Assembly (NCBI GenBank): GCA_002478565.1
Contig: DLPC01000007.1
Location: 1-64,000 of the forward strand
From: Flavobacteriales bacterium UBA7468
GTDB taxonomy: Bacteria > Bacteroidota > Bacteroidia > Flavobacteriales_D > Crocinitomicaceae
Direction of reading: 5' to 3'
DNA: 64,000 nt
This document shows positions 17,340-25,498 of this stretch, one piece after another. Numbering within the stretch: the first letter of the stretch is position 1; the number at the start of each line of letters is the position of its first letter. The position numbers and the translations under genes were made by a program. The notes beneath the pieces are model-generated. The model was given only the letters and a program-made list of their open reading frames with translations, did not search any database and was not told the DNA's origin.

Positions 17340-19151
17340 ATGAAAAAACTGTACTTTTCTTTTCTTGCCTTGACGGCAGCAGGTACTTTTCATGCGCAAG
17401 TGAAAAGCATCAACGCACCGCGTCTAGACAAAAAAGCTTCTTTTGAAGTAGGATCTAGCGTGGCTCACAAACCTTCAGCAGATGCGAAGGCAACAACTAT
17501 TTGGTCTGACGACTTCTCAACTGCCGCTAACTGGGCAATTGCGAGCACTGGTTCAAACCCAGAGCAATGGCATTTCATTAACACGCCAAACTCTATCCCG
17601 GTTTCTGCTTTGAGCCCATTTGCTGCTCCTACCGCTGCAAACGGTTTCTTGTTTGTCAACTCTGATGCAAACAATACACAAGACCAAGACGGAACTCCAA
17701 TCATTACAACTGCAACTACAGTGAATGCTATTGACTGTTCTGCTCACAGCGTAGTAAAAGTTAAATACAACCACAACTTCCGTTGGTGGCATGACACACG
17801 TGGTATCCGTGTATCTGGTGACAACGGTGTTACTTGGACTGAATTCCTTATTTCTGACGAAACAGATTATTTTACACCTAACCAAAACTCTGCTAACCCA
17901 GAAGTTACAGTAATCGATATTTCTTCTATTGCTGCAGGTCAGTCACAAGTTAAAATTCAGTTTTACTACAACGACAACGACTACTGGGGATGGTACTGGG
18001 CAGTTGACGACGTTGAACTTTATGTACCTGAAGCGAACGACGTTAAATTGAACAGTGTTCTTTGGGGTTCTACAGGTTTTTGGGCTGAGCGTTTGGCTTA
18101 CTACCAGGTTCCACAATCTCAGGTAACTGAAGTTGAGTTTTCTGGTTTAGTTGAAAACATTGGTGCTCAAAACCAAACTGATGCTGTATTTACAGCAACT
18201 ACTGGTTCATACACTGGTGCATCAGCAGCTACTCCAATCGCAGTTGGTCAAATTGATACCCTAGACTGTGCTACATCATTCACACCAGGTTCTTCTATCG
18301 CTAACCACGCATTATCTGCAAACGTTGCACTTGGTGTAACTGACGGTGACCCAAGCAACAACGCATTGAATAACTTTGCAACAATTGCTGTGAATCCTTA
18401 CGTTTATGCTCGTGACAACGGAACAGCAACAAACGGTTCTTTCAACGGCGGAATGGGCTTCGAAGTAGGTAACATCTTTGATATTTTCTCTAACGTTTCT
18501 ATCGGTGGAGGTTCTGTATATATCAATGGAGCTGCTGAGCCAGGAGCTGAAATTTACCTCAAGTTATATTCAATCGATCCTGCAACAGGAGACTTCCTTT
18601 ACGTTGACGAAACAGGTCCATATGTATTACAAAATGCTGACCTCGATGCTGAAGTAACACTTTCTTTCTTAGGTGGTAGCTACCCATTAAATGCTGGTGA
18701 AGCTTACTTACTAGTTGCTGGTTCAAACGGTGATGGTGGTGCAACAAATGACCTAGTTGTTGGTACAGCTGGTCCTGCTCCGGCTCAAACTTGCTACTAC
18801 TACGACATGACTGACCTTACTTGGTACTACACGACTTCACAACCAATGGTTCGCATGAATTTCGACCCTGCATTGGGTGTGAACGAAGAAGTAGCTAGCT
18901 TCGGTCTTGAAGTAGCTCCTAACCCAGCTGCAGATGCAACAAACGTAACTTTCACAGTTAAAAATACGACTGATGCTATCATCAACGTAATTGACATGGC
19001 TGGTAAAGTTGTTGCTACGCAAACATTGGCTGGTATCAACGGTACACAAAATGTTGCGATCAACACAAGCGCATTAAACAACGGAATGTACACAGTAAGC
19101 GTTGCTGCTAACGGTACAATCGTTACTAAAAAATTAGCCATCCGCAAATAA
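17340..19151 (+). CDS. Secreted T9SS cargo protein with C-terminal sorting domain
   Basis: 603 aa from ATG 17340; an upstream in-frame start at 17277 lies inside the previous gene. Signal peptide MKKLYFSFLALTAAGTFHAQ. Residues about 50-235 are beta-rich with WSDDFSTAANW and WYWAVDDVEL, resembling MAM or jelly-roll adhesive domains. Middle repeats are CARDB-like (LVENIGAQNQTDAVF). The last 80 residues are a type A T9SS sorting domain: LEVAPNPAADATNVTF, VIDMAGKVV and MYTVSVAANGTIVTKKLAIRK-type ending. PorU should cleave this tail and attach the protein to the surface or release it. Codon choice is strongly biased (GCT, AAC, GGT, TTC), unlike many neighbours, which suggests very high expression. 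Confidence 0.9.
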   Translation: MKKLYFSFLALTAAGTFHAQVKSINAPRLDKKASFEVGSSVAHKPSADAKATTIWSDDFSTAANWAIASTGSNPEQWHFINTPNSIPVSALSPFAAPTAANGFLFVNSDANNTQDQDGTPIITTATTVNAIDCSAHSVVKVKYNHNFRWWHDTRGIRVSGDNGVTWTEFLISDETDYFTPNQNSANPEVTVIDISSIAAGQSQVKIQFYYNDNDYWGWYWAVDDVELYVPEANDVKLNSVLWGSTGFWAERLAYYQVPQSQVTEVEFSGLVENIGAQNQTDAVFTATTGSYTGASAATPIAVGQIDTLDCATSFTPGSSIANHALSANVALGVTDGDPSNNALNNFATIAVNPYVYARDNGTATNGSFNGGMGFEVGNIFDIFSNVSIGGGSVYINGAAEPGAEIYLKLYSIDPATGDFLYVDETGPYVLQNADLDAEVTLSFLGGSYPLNAGEAYLLVAGSNGDGGATNDLVVGTAGPAPAQTCYYYDMTDLTWYYTTSQPMVRMNFDPALGVNEEVASFGLEVAPNPAADATNVTFTVKNTTDAIINVIDMAGKVVATQTLAGINGTQNVAINTSALNNGMYTVSVAANGTIVTKKLAIRK

Positions 19152-19174
19152 GCAGACTGGCTGAAGCTAAATTG

Positions 19175-19204
19175 AAAAGGGAGCCCTCGGGCTCCCTTTT
19201 TTTT
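19175..19204 (+). terminator. Intrinsic terminator after T9SS cargo gene
   Basis: A GGGAGCCC/GGGCTCCC stem (79-86 and 89-96 of the 19,100s) is bordered by AAAA and by an eight-T run. The leftward hydrolase ends at 19224 and may use the complementary A/T flank. Confidence 0.92.
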
Positions 19205-19223
19205 ATGATCTAAAACTTATTTA

Positions 19224-19985
19224 TTAACGAAGACTAAACGCCAATACCGCATCTAAAAAAGCATCTGGGGCCTCGGCATGTACCCAATGTCCAGCATTGG
19301 TAATAGAAACCAATTGCATATCCGGGTATTGTTCTTCAATAGAACTGATATCCTCATCTACAATATAATTTGACAACAATCCTCTTATAAATAAAGTAGG
19401 AGTAAACGATTCGAAGGATGGTAAGGCTTTTAAAATTTCAGGCATACTCGCTTCTAGCACTGGAAAATTTACACGCCAGGCTAATTTACCTTTGTCTTCC
19501 CAATACAAATTTTTGAGTAGGAATTGTCTGACTCCTTCTGAATCGATGAATGACTTTAATATGGCTTCGGCTTGGCTTCTCGCAGTCAATGCGCTCAGAT
19601 CTATCGCGTGGATCGCGGCTAAAATATGTTCATGATGTGGTGCATAAGCTTTGATGCCCATATCAACAACTATGAGTTTTTCAAGAGAATTCGGATACAT
19701 GCCATCGTAATGCATGGCTAATTTACCACCCATAGAATGCCCGAGTAAAATCGGGTTTTTAATTTTTAAATCGAGAAACAACTCTTGAAGATCTTCTACC
19801 ATCAGTGCATAACTGAATTCATCGGACCATTCTGAATGGCCGTGATTGCGGAGGTCAACAAGTGTTACTTGGAAGTATTCAGCAAGTTTCTTAGCATGTG
19901 TTTGCCAGTTGTCTGAGAAGCCAAAAAGTCCATGTAATATAACCAAGGGTTTTCCCTCGCCTAATTGTTTATAGGATAGTTTCAT
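19224..19985 (-). CDS. Alpha/beta hydrolase
   Basis: 253 aa. Oxyanion-region HGLFGFSDNW, nucleophile elbow LLGHSMGGKLAMHY (Ser at about 95), a candidate acidic residue in the YIVDEDIS segment and a catalytic His in NAGHWVHAEAP form a complete triad. No signal peptide, so cytoplasmic. The short length and the GHSMGG elbow resemble YbfF-type esterases, but the substrate cannot be inferred. The ATG start overlaps the stop of the upstream HMA lipoprotein by 4 bp, so the two are translated from one leftward transcript. Confidence 0.9.
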   Translation of the reverse strand: MKLSYKQLGEGKPLVILHGLFGFSDNWQTHAKKLAEYFQVTLVDLRNHGHSEWSDEFSYALMVEDLQELFLDLKIKNPILLGHSMGGKLAMHYDGMYPNSLEKLIVVDMGIKAYAPHHEHILAAIHAIDLSALTARSQAEAILKSFIDSEGVRQFLLKNLYWEDKGKLAWRVNFPVLEASMPEILKALPSFESFTPTLFIRGLLSNYIVDEDISSIEEQYPDMQLVSITNAGHWVHAEAPDAFLDAVLAFSLR

Positions 19986-20350
19986 TTGATGGTTTGTGGA
20001 GTACCAACGCTACGGACTGTAAATTGTTTGTCATTGATTTTAGAGAGTACGCCGACCATTTGTTCTGGAGCAATTTTTTTGCGGTCGTAGTATACTTTTA
20101 TGGTTTGCTCCTCGAGACTATCAATATAGTTGACCTCGACTAGATCCACAGCACAAGTTTCTTTGAGTGCCTTGCGGATACTTCCGCCACAACCCATTTG
20201 GCAAACCATTCCCTTCACCCCAAGTTCAACAGTGGTATTTGCCTTTGCTGGCTCACACACTTTCGCTGCTGTTTTATCTTGGAAAACCGTTTTTTTTGAT
20301 TCACAAGACCACAAGGTCAATGCTAAAAAGCAAGGAATGACATATTTCAT
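19982..20350 (-). CDS. HMA-domain lipoprotein
   Basis: 122 aa. Lipobox LTLWSC gives an acylated Cys at residue 15. The mature part is a single heavy-metal-associated (HMA) ferredoxin-like domain with VKGMVCQMGCGGSIRKAL: the two metal-binding cysteines are spaced CxxxC, not the usual CxxC, which I have seen described for Bacteroidota HMA proteins. Further cysteines are in KVCEP and KETCAV. It may bind Cu, Zn or a similar metal in the periplasm, but this is inference. Its stop overlaps the hydrolase start (ATGA). Confidence 0.85.
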   Translation of the reverse strand: MKYVIPCFLALTLWSCESKKTVFQDKTAAKVCEPAKANTTVELGVKGMVCQMGCGGSIRKALKETCAVDLVEVNYIDSLEEQTIKVYYDRKKIAPEQMVGVLSKINDKQFTVRSVGTPQTIK

Positions 20351-20371
20351 GTTACAAAATTAAACTAGTTC

Positions 20372-20402
20372 TTGAATAAGTTCAAGTGAATGTGTAGATT
20401 TG
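20372..20402 (+). promoter_or_regulatory. Putative promoter for the tandem lipoproteins
   Basis: TTG at 20372-20374 and TAGATTTG at 20395-20402 are 20 nt apart, matching the -33/-7 consensus. The ATG at 20418 is 15 nt downstream. Confidence 0.6.
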
Positions 20403-20417
20403 TTCAAACTTGAAATC

Positions 20418-20876
20418 ATGAAAAAACTATTTTTTATCGCAATGGGAGCGCTTTTCATCGGCGCTGGTACACTTAGCTCTTGTAGCAAATATACAGAAGG
20501 CCCGAGCTTTGCTTTGTCTTCAAAAACTTCACGTCTCGCCGGTACTTGGAAACTTTCTGCAAAAACACTTAACGGCGTGAATGCTGTTGAAAATGGTTAT
20601 TCAGAAACACTAATAATTGGAAAAGACGGAAGCTTTCAAGATACAGCAAAAATCAGTTATATGGGCTTCAATTATACAGGATCTGTATCAGGTACTTGGA
20701 GTTTTTCAGACGACAAAATGCAAGTTGTTTTTAACTCTCAAGGAACCAATACATCTTTCACAATCAATGGTAACAACACCTGGAACATCGTCAAATTAGC
20801 TAAAGACGAAATCAAATTTGAAAGAATTGGTAGCAACAACAGCGTTACTGCCATGACTTACGTTCCTAAAAACTAA
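20418..20876 (+). CDS. Lipocalin-like lipoprotein, first of a tandem pair
   Basis: 152 aa from ATG 20418; the upstream TTG at 20400 would overlap the -7 box, so I reject it. Lipobox TLSSC with the acceptor Cys at about residue 22. The mature part, RLAGTWKLSAKTLNG, then several beta strands and SGTWSFSDDKMQVVF, resembles lipocalin-like beta-barrel lipoproteins of Bacteroidota. Ligand unknown. The next gene starts 6 bp downstream and encodes a paralogue with shared features CSKYTEGP/CSKFSEGP at the acylated Cys. Confidence 0.82.
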   Translation: MKKLFFIAMGALFIGAGTLSSCSKYTEGPSFALSSKTSRLAGTWKLSAKTLNGVNAVENGYSETLIIGKDGSFQDTAKISYMGFNYTGSVSGTWSFSDDKMQVVFNSQGTNTSFTINGNNTWNIVKLAKDEIKFERIGSNNSVTAMTYVPKN

Positions 20877-20882
20877 TAGCAA

Positions 20883-21317
20883 ATGAAGCGTATACTTTTC
20901 ACATTTTCATTGGTAACTCTTGGACTGAGTGCCTGTTCGAAATTCTCAGAAGGGCCCAATTTTTCTTTGCAAACTAAAAAAGCAAGATTGTGCAATGACT
21001 GGAAACTAGCAGATTACGTACTCAATGGTAACAATATCTTTGATGCAGCTGTAAGCTCAAAATTGAGTATCGATAAAGATGGTACCTATTCTACGTCTAA
21101 CTTCAGCAATGAGCTTGGGCAAATCCAAGGCACATATAGCCATGGTACCTGGAAATTTGGAGGTGATTCAACGATTCTTTATATGTATGAGGATACCACA
21201 ACCATCAATCCTGTACACGAATATACTGTTAAAGAATTGCGCAGCAAACGCATGGTTCTGGAAGAAGAGGTATTTCAAACTGGAGACGTACATCGTGTGA
21301 CATTCATTCAGCAATAA
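20883..21317 (+). CDS. Lipocalin-like lipoprotein, second of a tandem pair
   Basis: 144 aa. Lipobox GLSAC, acceptor Cys at about residue 18. It aligns by eye with its upstream neighbour at CSKxxEGPxFxLxxKxxRL and the WKL...LNG segment, and again at the G(T/S)WxF strand, but the two have clearly diverged elsewhere. Both are likely surface or periplasmic beta-barrel lipoproteins. It has an unusual extra Cys (RLCNDW) where the first copy has Ala-Gly. It ends at a strong terminator. Confidence 0.82.
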   Translation: MKRILFTFSLVTLGLSACSKFSEGPNFSLQTKKARLCNDWKLADYVLNGNNIFDAAVSSKLSIDKDGTYSTSNFSNELGQIQGTYSHGTWKFGGDSTILYMYEDTTTINPVHEYTVKELRSKRMVLEEEVFQTGDVHRVTFIQQ

Positions 21318-21333
21318 ACACACTTTAACCAAT

Positions 21334-21367
21334 AAAAAAATGCCTTTCGATGAAAGGCATTTTTTTT
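21334..21367. terminator. Bidirectional intrinsic terminator
   Basis: An 8-bp stem (TGCCTTTC at 21341-21348 with GAAAGGCA at 21352-21359, loop GAT) is flanked by seven A and eight T. It separates the rightward lipoprotein pair from the leftward 3-hydroxyanthranilate dioxygenase. Confidence 0.92.
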
Positions 21368-21385
21368 GATAAATATTTTGGAAAT

Positions 21386-21910
21386 CTAAACAAATTTTGG
21401 GTCCGATTGCATGACATGACCACAAGCTTTGCAGGTCCTCATCTCTTCGGAACCATAAAATTCTTTGAAGCGAGGTAGAAAATCTTTTTCAATATTCTCC
21501 AACGCAAAGCGATAAGTATGTAAATGCTCATTGCAATTTTCACAGAACCACATGAGACCATCTTGAAGATTGGTACCTTTTCGGACACGTTCGATCACTA
21601 AACCAATGGTATTAGCTCCTCTGGCAGGTGAATGCGGTGTGTTGGCAGGCAACAAAAACATTTCTCCTTCTTTGACGATGATGTCTTTGGCCTTTCCTTC
21701 ATGCTGTATGCGCACCGTCACATCTCCCTCTAGCTGATAAAAGAGTTCTTCGCTTTCGTTATAGTGGTAATCTTTACGGGCATTTGGGCCAGCTACAACC
21801 ATTACAATGAAATCTCCAGCCTCTTTGTACAAGTTTTTGTTTGAAACTGGTGGCTTGAGGAGGTCTCGATTGTCATCGATCCATTTTTGAAGATTGAAAG
21901 GTGCCAACAT
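21386..21910 (-). CDS. nbaC: 3-hydroxyanthranilate 3,4-dioxygenase
   Basis: 174 aa, a normal length for bacterial forms. The cupin core has the iron-ligand region YHYNESEELFYQ (His and Glu) and PHSPARG (third His). The C-terminus carries a rubredoxin-like metal site with two CxxC pairs, WFCENCNEHLH and RTCKACGH. The enzyme opens 3-hydroxyanthranilate to 2-amino-3-carboxymuconate semialdehyde, a step to quinolinate and NAD or to tryptophan degradation. None of the other kynurenine-pathway genes is beside it. It follows the acyl-CoA dehydrogenase by 10 bp on the same strand. Confidence 0.95.
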   Translation of the reverse strand: MLAPFNLQKWIDDNRDLLKPPVSNKNLYKEAGDFIVMVVAGPNARKDYHYNESEELFYQLEGDVTVRIQHEGKAKDIIVKEGEMFLLPANTPHSPARGANTIGLVIERVRKGTNLQDGLMWFCENCNEHLHTYRFALENIEKDFLPRFKEFYGSEEMRTCKACGHVMQSDPKFV

Positions 21911-21920
21911 AAGCGTTTGT

Positions 21921-23063
21921 TTAGGCGTTAAGAATTCCTCTTGAAATGACGATTTTTTGCACTTCAGATGTTCCTTCGTAAATCTGGGTGATTTTTGCGT
22001 CGCGCATCATGCGTTCAACATGATATTCTTTCACAAAACCGTAGCCACCGTGAATTTGGACTGCTTCAACCGTTTGTTCCATAGCAACTTTTGAAGCATA
22101 AAGCTTCGCCATCGCACCAGATTGGTCATAATTGCGGCCAGCGTCTTTGTCTTGAGCAGCTTTGTAAACCAACAAACGTGCAGCTTCAATTTCAGTAGCC
22201 ATATCGGCCAGTTTAAATGAAATAGCCTGATGCTTGTAAATTTCTTTACCAAATGCCTGGCGCTCCTTGGAATATGCCGTAGCCAATTCAAATGCTCCTG
22301 CGGCAATTCCTAAAGCTTGAGACGCAATTCCGATGCGGCCACCTGAGAGGGTTTTCATGGCAAATATGAAGCCAAAACCATCTTCACCAATGCGGTTTTC
22401 TTTTGGCACTTTAACGTCATTGAATAACAAGGTATGGGTATCACTACCGCGAATACCCATTTTATCTTCTTTAGCGCCCACTACAAAACCATCCATGCCG
22501 CGTTCTACGATAAGGGCATTAATGCCTTTGTGTCCTAATTCTGCATTTGTTTGTGCAATGACGAGGTATATCGAGGCTGAAGAACCATTGGTAATCCAGT
22601 TTTTTGTACCATTGAGTAAGTAGTGGTCTCCCATATCAATTGCGGTGGTACGCTGCGAAGTTGCATCAGAACCAGCTTCAGGTTCTGATAAACAGAAAGC
22701 ACCAATTTTCTCTCCTTTAGCAAGCGGAACGAGGTACTTTTGCTTTTGTTCCTCAGTGCCGAAATGCTCAAGGCCCCAACAAACCAATGAGTTGTTGACA
22801 GACATACAAACCGAGGCAGATGCATCTACTTTAGAAATTTCTTCCATCGCAAGTACGTAAGAAAGCGTATCCATGCCACTACCGCCGTATTTTGGATCAA
22901 CCATCATACCCATGAAGCCAAGCTCTCCGAGTTGTTTGATTTCCTCGGCAGGGAATTTCTGTAAGTTATCTCTTTCAATCACGCCAGGTTTCAGGACGTT
23001 TTGCGCAAAATCGCGGGCAGCTTCCTTGACGGCTAGATGTTCTTCGGTGAGTTCAAAATTCAT
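21921..23063 (-). CDS. Acyl-CoA dehydrogenase
   Basis: 380 aa, full length. N-terminal helical domain with FAQNVLKPGVIERD; the middle beta domain with FCLSEPEAGSDA and TKNWITNG for FAD and substrate contacts; the C-terminal helical domain with GGYGFVKEYHVERMMRDA and the catalytic Glu in YEGTSEVQ. It oxidises acyl-CoA thioesters to enoyl-CoA with an FAD cofactor and passes electrons to ETF. The short-chain type is likely from the EGTSEVQ form, but chain preference is not readable. It is divergent from anmK across 53 bp. Confidence 0.95.
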   Translation of the reverse strand: MNFELTEEHLAVKEAARDFAQNVLKPGVIERDNLQKFPAEEIKQLGELGFMGMMVDPKYGGSGMDTLSYVLAMEEISKVDASASVCMSVNNSLVCWGLEHFGTEEQKQKYLVPLAKGEKIGAFCLSEPEAGSDATSQRTTAIDMGDHYLLNGTKNWITNGSSASIYLVIAQTNAELGHKGINALIVERGMDGFVVGAKEDKMGIRGSDTHTLLFNDVKVPKENRIGEDGFGFIFAMKTLSGGRIGIASQALGIAAGAFELATAYSKERQAFGKEIYKHQAISFKLADMATEIEAARLLVYKAAQDKDAGRNYDQSGAMAKLYASKVAMEQTVEAVQIHGGYGFVKEYHVERMMRDAKITQIYEGTSEVQKIVISRGILNA

Positions 23064-23082
23064 GTTGACTGATTTATAATTT

Positions 23083-23090
23083 TAATTTTG
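23083..23090 (+). promoter_or_regulatory. Putative -7 box for anmK
   Basis: TAATTTTG matches TAnnTTTG and lies 26 nt before the TTG start codon of anmK, in the divergent region shared with the acyl-CoA dehydrogenase. Confidence 0.5.
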
Positions 23091-23116
23091 ACAAAAATAA
23101 ACGAATTCCCCTATTC

Positions 23117-24220
23117 TTGAAAGCAAAAGACACGAATAAAATACAGCTCTTAGGCCTGATGTCAGGAACATCCTTAGATGGGCTAGATATCGCCCAGGTT
23201 GAATTTGAATTTCACACCAATCAAAACCCTGTTTTTCAAATCATTAACACCCGAACCCTTCCTTACCCCGAGGCCCTACTTTCAAAACTCAAAACGAGTG
23301 CACAATTGTCTAGCTCGGCCCTTTTTCAATTACACCACGAACTTGGTTTATTTTACGCGCAAAGTGTGCTACATTTTTGCCAATCTTTTCTGATCGACCC
23401 TCAAAAAATAACGGCCATCGCAGCACACGGACAAACAATTTTTCACCAACCAGAACAAGGATATACTGTCCAAATTGGCTGTGGGATTACCTTGAATTAC
23501 CATACCCAAATACCCGTCATTAATGATTTCAGAACCTTAGATGTAGTGGCAGGTGGTCAAGGAGCACCTTTGGTTCCAATTGGCGATGCTTTGTTGTTTA
23601 GCAATCAGGCCGATGGTTTTCTTAATCTAGGAGGTTTTGCCAACGTATCTTGTCAAAAAAATGGGACACATTTAGCATTTGACATCGCACCGGCCAATCT
23701 ACCGCTCAATATCTGGATGCGCGAAATTGGACATGAATTCGATGAAAACGGGAATTTAGCCAGAACTGGAAAAGTGGATACCCGCATTCTTGAAAAACTT
23801 CTGGCACTTCCGTATTTTGCGCAAACCGGGCCAAAATCTTTGGGAACAGAATGGATGCAGGCACATTACCTTCCAATCTTTGAAGATTTGGCATTGGCAG
23901 ACAGACTCCGAACTCATATTGAATTACTCAGCATTGTCACTGCACAAGATTTTCATCAGCTCGGACTTCAGAAAGTACTTGTAACAGGAGGCGGTGCCTT
24001 TAATGCATACCTCATGGAAAATATAGCCGCTCAGTTTAGCGGTGACCTCATCACCCCCGACGAAAAAACAATTGCTTTTAAGGAAGCGTTGATTTTTGCA
24101 TTTTTGGGCGCACGATTTATTAGAAATGAAACGACCACAATCGCAAGCGTAACTGGTTCAAACGAAGCCCTGTGCACAGGCACTTTACATGATTACCAAA
24201 GAAAACTCTTTAGTATATAA
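23117..24220 (+). CDS. anmK: Anhydro-N-acetylmuramic acid kinase
   Basis: 367 aa. The N-terminal LLGLMSGTSLDGLD is the ASKHA phosphate-binding loop of AnmK, and AAHGQTIFHQP, NLGGFANVS and VTGGGAFNAYLM match the family. It phosphorylates 1,6-anhydro-MurNAc released from peptidoglycan so that it can be recycled. The start is TTG at 23117: the first internal ATG is inside the conserved MSGTS motif, so it cannot be the start. This is a cell-wall recycling enzyme; other recycling genes are not adjacent. Confidence 0.93.
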   Translation: MKAKDTNKIQLLGLMSGTSLDGLDIAQVEFEFHTNQNPVFQIINTRTLPYPEALLSKLKTSAQLSSSALFQLHHELGLFYAQSVLHFCQSFLIDPQKITAIAAHGQTIFHQPEQGYTVQIGCGITLNYHTQIPVINDFRTLDVVAGGQGAPLVPIGDALLFSNQADGFLNLGGFANVSCQKNGTHLAFDIAPANLPLNIWMREIGHEFDENGNLARTGKVDTRILEKLLALPYFAQTGPKSLGTEWMQAHYLPIFEDLALADRLRTHIELLSIVTAQDFHQLGLQKVLVTGGGAFNAYLMENIAAQFSGDLITPDEKTIAFKEALIFAFLGARFIRNETTTIASVTGSNEALCTGTLHDYQRKLFSI

Positions 24221-24227
24221 ATATTGG

Positions 24228-24235
24228 TAATTTTG
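24228..24235 (+). promoter_or_regulatory. Putative -7 box for the Glu/Leu dehydrogenase
   Basis: TAATTTTG matches TAnnTTTG. It lies 28 nt upstream of the ATG at 24264, in the 43-bp gap after anmK. Confidence 0.5.
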
Positions 24236-24263
24236 CCTTGCTTATAAATAACAAATCAAAAAC

Positions 24264-25493
24264 ATGAAAGAACTTCTCTCCAAATTTGAAAACAAAAGAC
24301 CCGAAATCGTATTTGAGTGGAAAGACCCAGAAACAGAAGCTGAAGGTTGGGTGGTGATCAATTCTTTGCGTGGAGGAGCCGCTGGTGGCGGTACGCGTAT
24401 GCGACTAGGCCTTGATAAAAGAGAAGTAGAGTCTTTGGCAAAAACAATGGAGGTTAAGTTTACTGTCGCTGGCCCAGCGATTGGTGGCGCTAAATCTGGT
24501 ATCAACTTTGATCCAAAAGATCCAAGAAAAAAAGAAGTATTGAAGCGCTGGTTTGCGGCTGTTTCTCCGCTACTCAAAACATATTATGGAACTGGCGGAG
24601 ACCTCAACGTAGACGAAATACATGAAGTCATTCCGATGACCGAAGATTGCGGAGTTTGGCACCCGCAAGAAGGTGTTTTTAACGGCCATTTCAAGCCAAA
24701 TAATACGCAAAAAATCAATCGTATTGGTCAATTACAGCGCGGTGTCTCTAAAGTTTTAGCCGACGAAAAATATAGCCCGAAAGTAGACAACAATTACGTA
24801 GTTGCAGACATGATAACTGGCTATGGTGTGGCGTGCTCAATTGAACACTACTTTACATTGTGGGGAGGCGCTCTACAAGGCAAGCGTGTATTGGTACAAG
24901 GCTGGGGAAATGTCGGCTCTGCAGCAGCATACTACTTAGCTCAGAAAGGAGCGCTTATTGTCGGAATTATTGACCGCGTTGGCGGTATCATCTCAACCGA
25001 GGGGCTTTCATTCGAAGAAATTCGAGCGCTTTTCATTAACAAAAATGGCAATGAATTAGCTGCACCAAACATGCTTAGTTACGAAGCAACTAACCAGGCA
25101 TTTTGGTCCACGCCTGCCGATATTTTTATCCCTTGCGCTGGAAGTCGCATGATCAACGAAGAACAACTCGAGCAATTATTGAAAGCGGGTGTTAGCGTTA
25201 TTTCGTCCGGTGCCAACGTTCCGTTTGCTGATCAAGAAATTTTCTTTGGCCCTATTGCCGAAAAAGCCGACGCCAACCTCGCACTCATTCCTGACTTCAT
25301 CGCTAACTGCGGTATGGCAAGGGTTTTTGCTTATCTCATGAGCTCCGATCTAGAAAGCTTAGAAGATGCGCAAATTTTTGAAGATGCAAGTCAAACTATC
25401 CACAATGCATTGCAAAATACACATGCGGTTCATCCTGGTAAAACGGGTATAGCAAAAGCTGCATTTGAAATTGCTCTGAAGCAACTCGTTTAG
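24264..25493 (+). CDS. Glu/Leu/Phe/Val dehydrogenase
   Basis: 409 aa. N-terminal dimerisation domain with GGAAGGGTRMRL, the catalytic-lysine segment GPAIGGAKSGI and GTGGDLNVDE; the C-terminal Rossmann domain has VQGWGNVGSAAAYYLA for NAD(P) binding. The family removes the amino group from an amino acid with NAD(P). Substrate specificity (glutamate versus leucine or other) is not certain from motifs alone; the overall length is between leucine and glutamate dehydrogenases. It is followed 5 bp later by nhaD, so they are probably co-transcribed. Confidence 0.9.
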   Translation: MKELLSKFENKRPEIVFEWKDPETEAEGWVVINSLRGGAAGGGTRMRLGLDKREVESLAKTMEVKFTVAGPAIGGAKSGINFDPKDPRKKEVLKRWFAAVSPLLKTYYGTGGDLNVDEIHEVIPMTEDCGVWHPQEGVFNGHFKPNNTQKINRIGQLQRGVSKVLADEKYSPKVDNNYVVADMITGYGVACSIEHYFTLWGGALQGKRVLVQGWGNVGSAAAYYLAQKGALIVGIIDRVGGIISTEGLSFEEIRALFINKNGNELAAPNMLSYEATNQAFWSTPADIFIPCAGSRMINEEQLEQLLKAGVSVISSGANVPFADQEIFFGPIAEKADANLALIPDFIANCGMARVFAYLMSSDLESLEDAQIFEDASQTIHNALQNTHAVHPGKTGIAKAAFEIALKQLV

Positions 25494-25498
25494 TTCAA

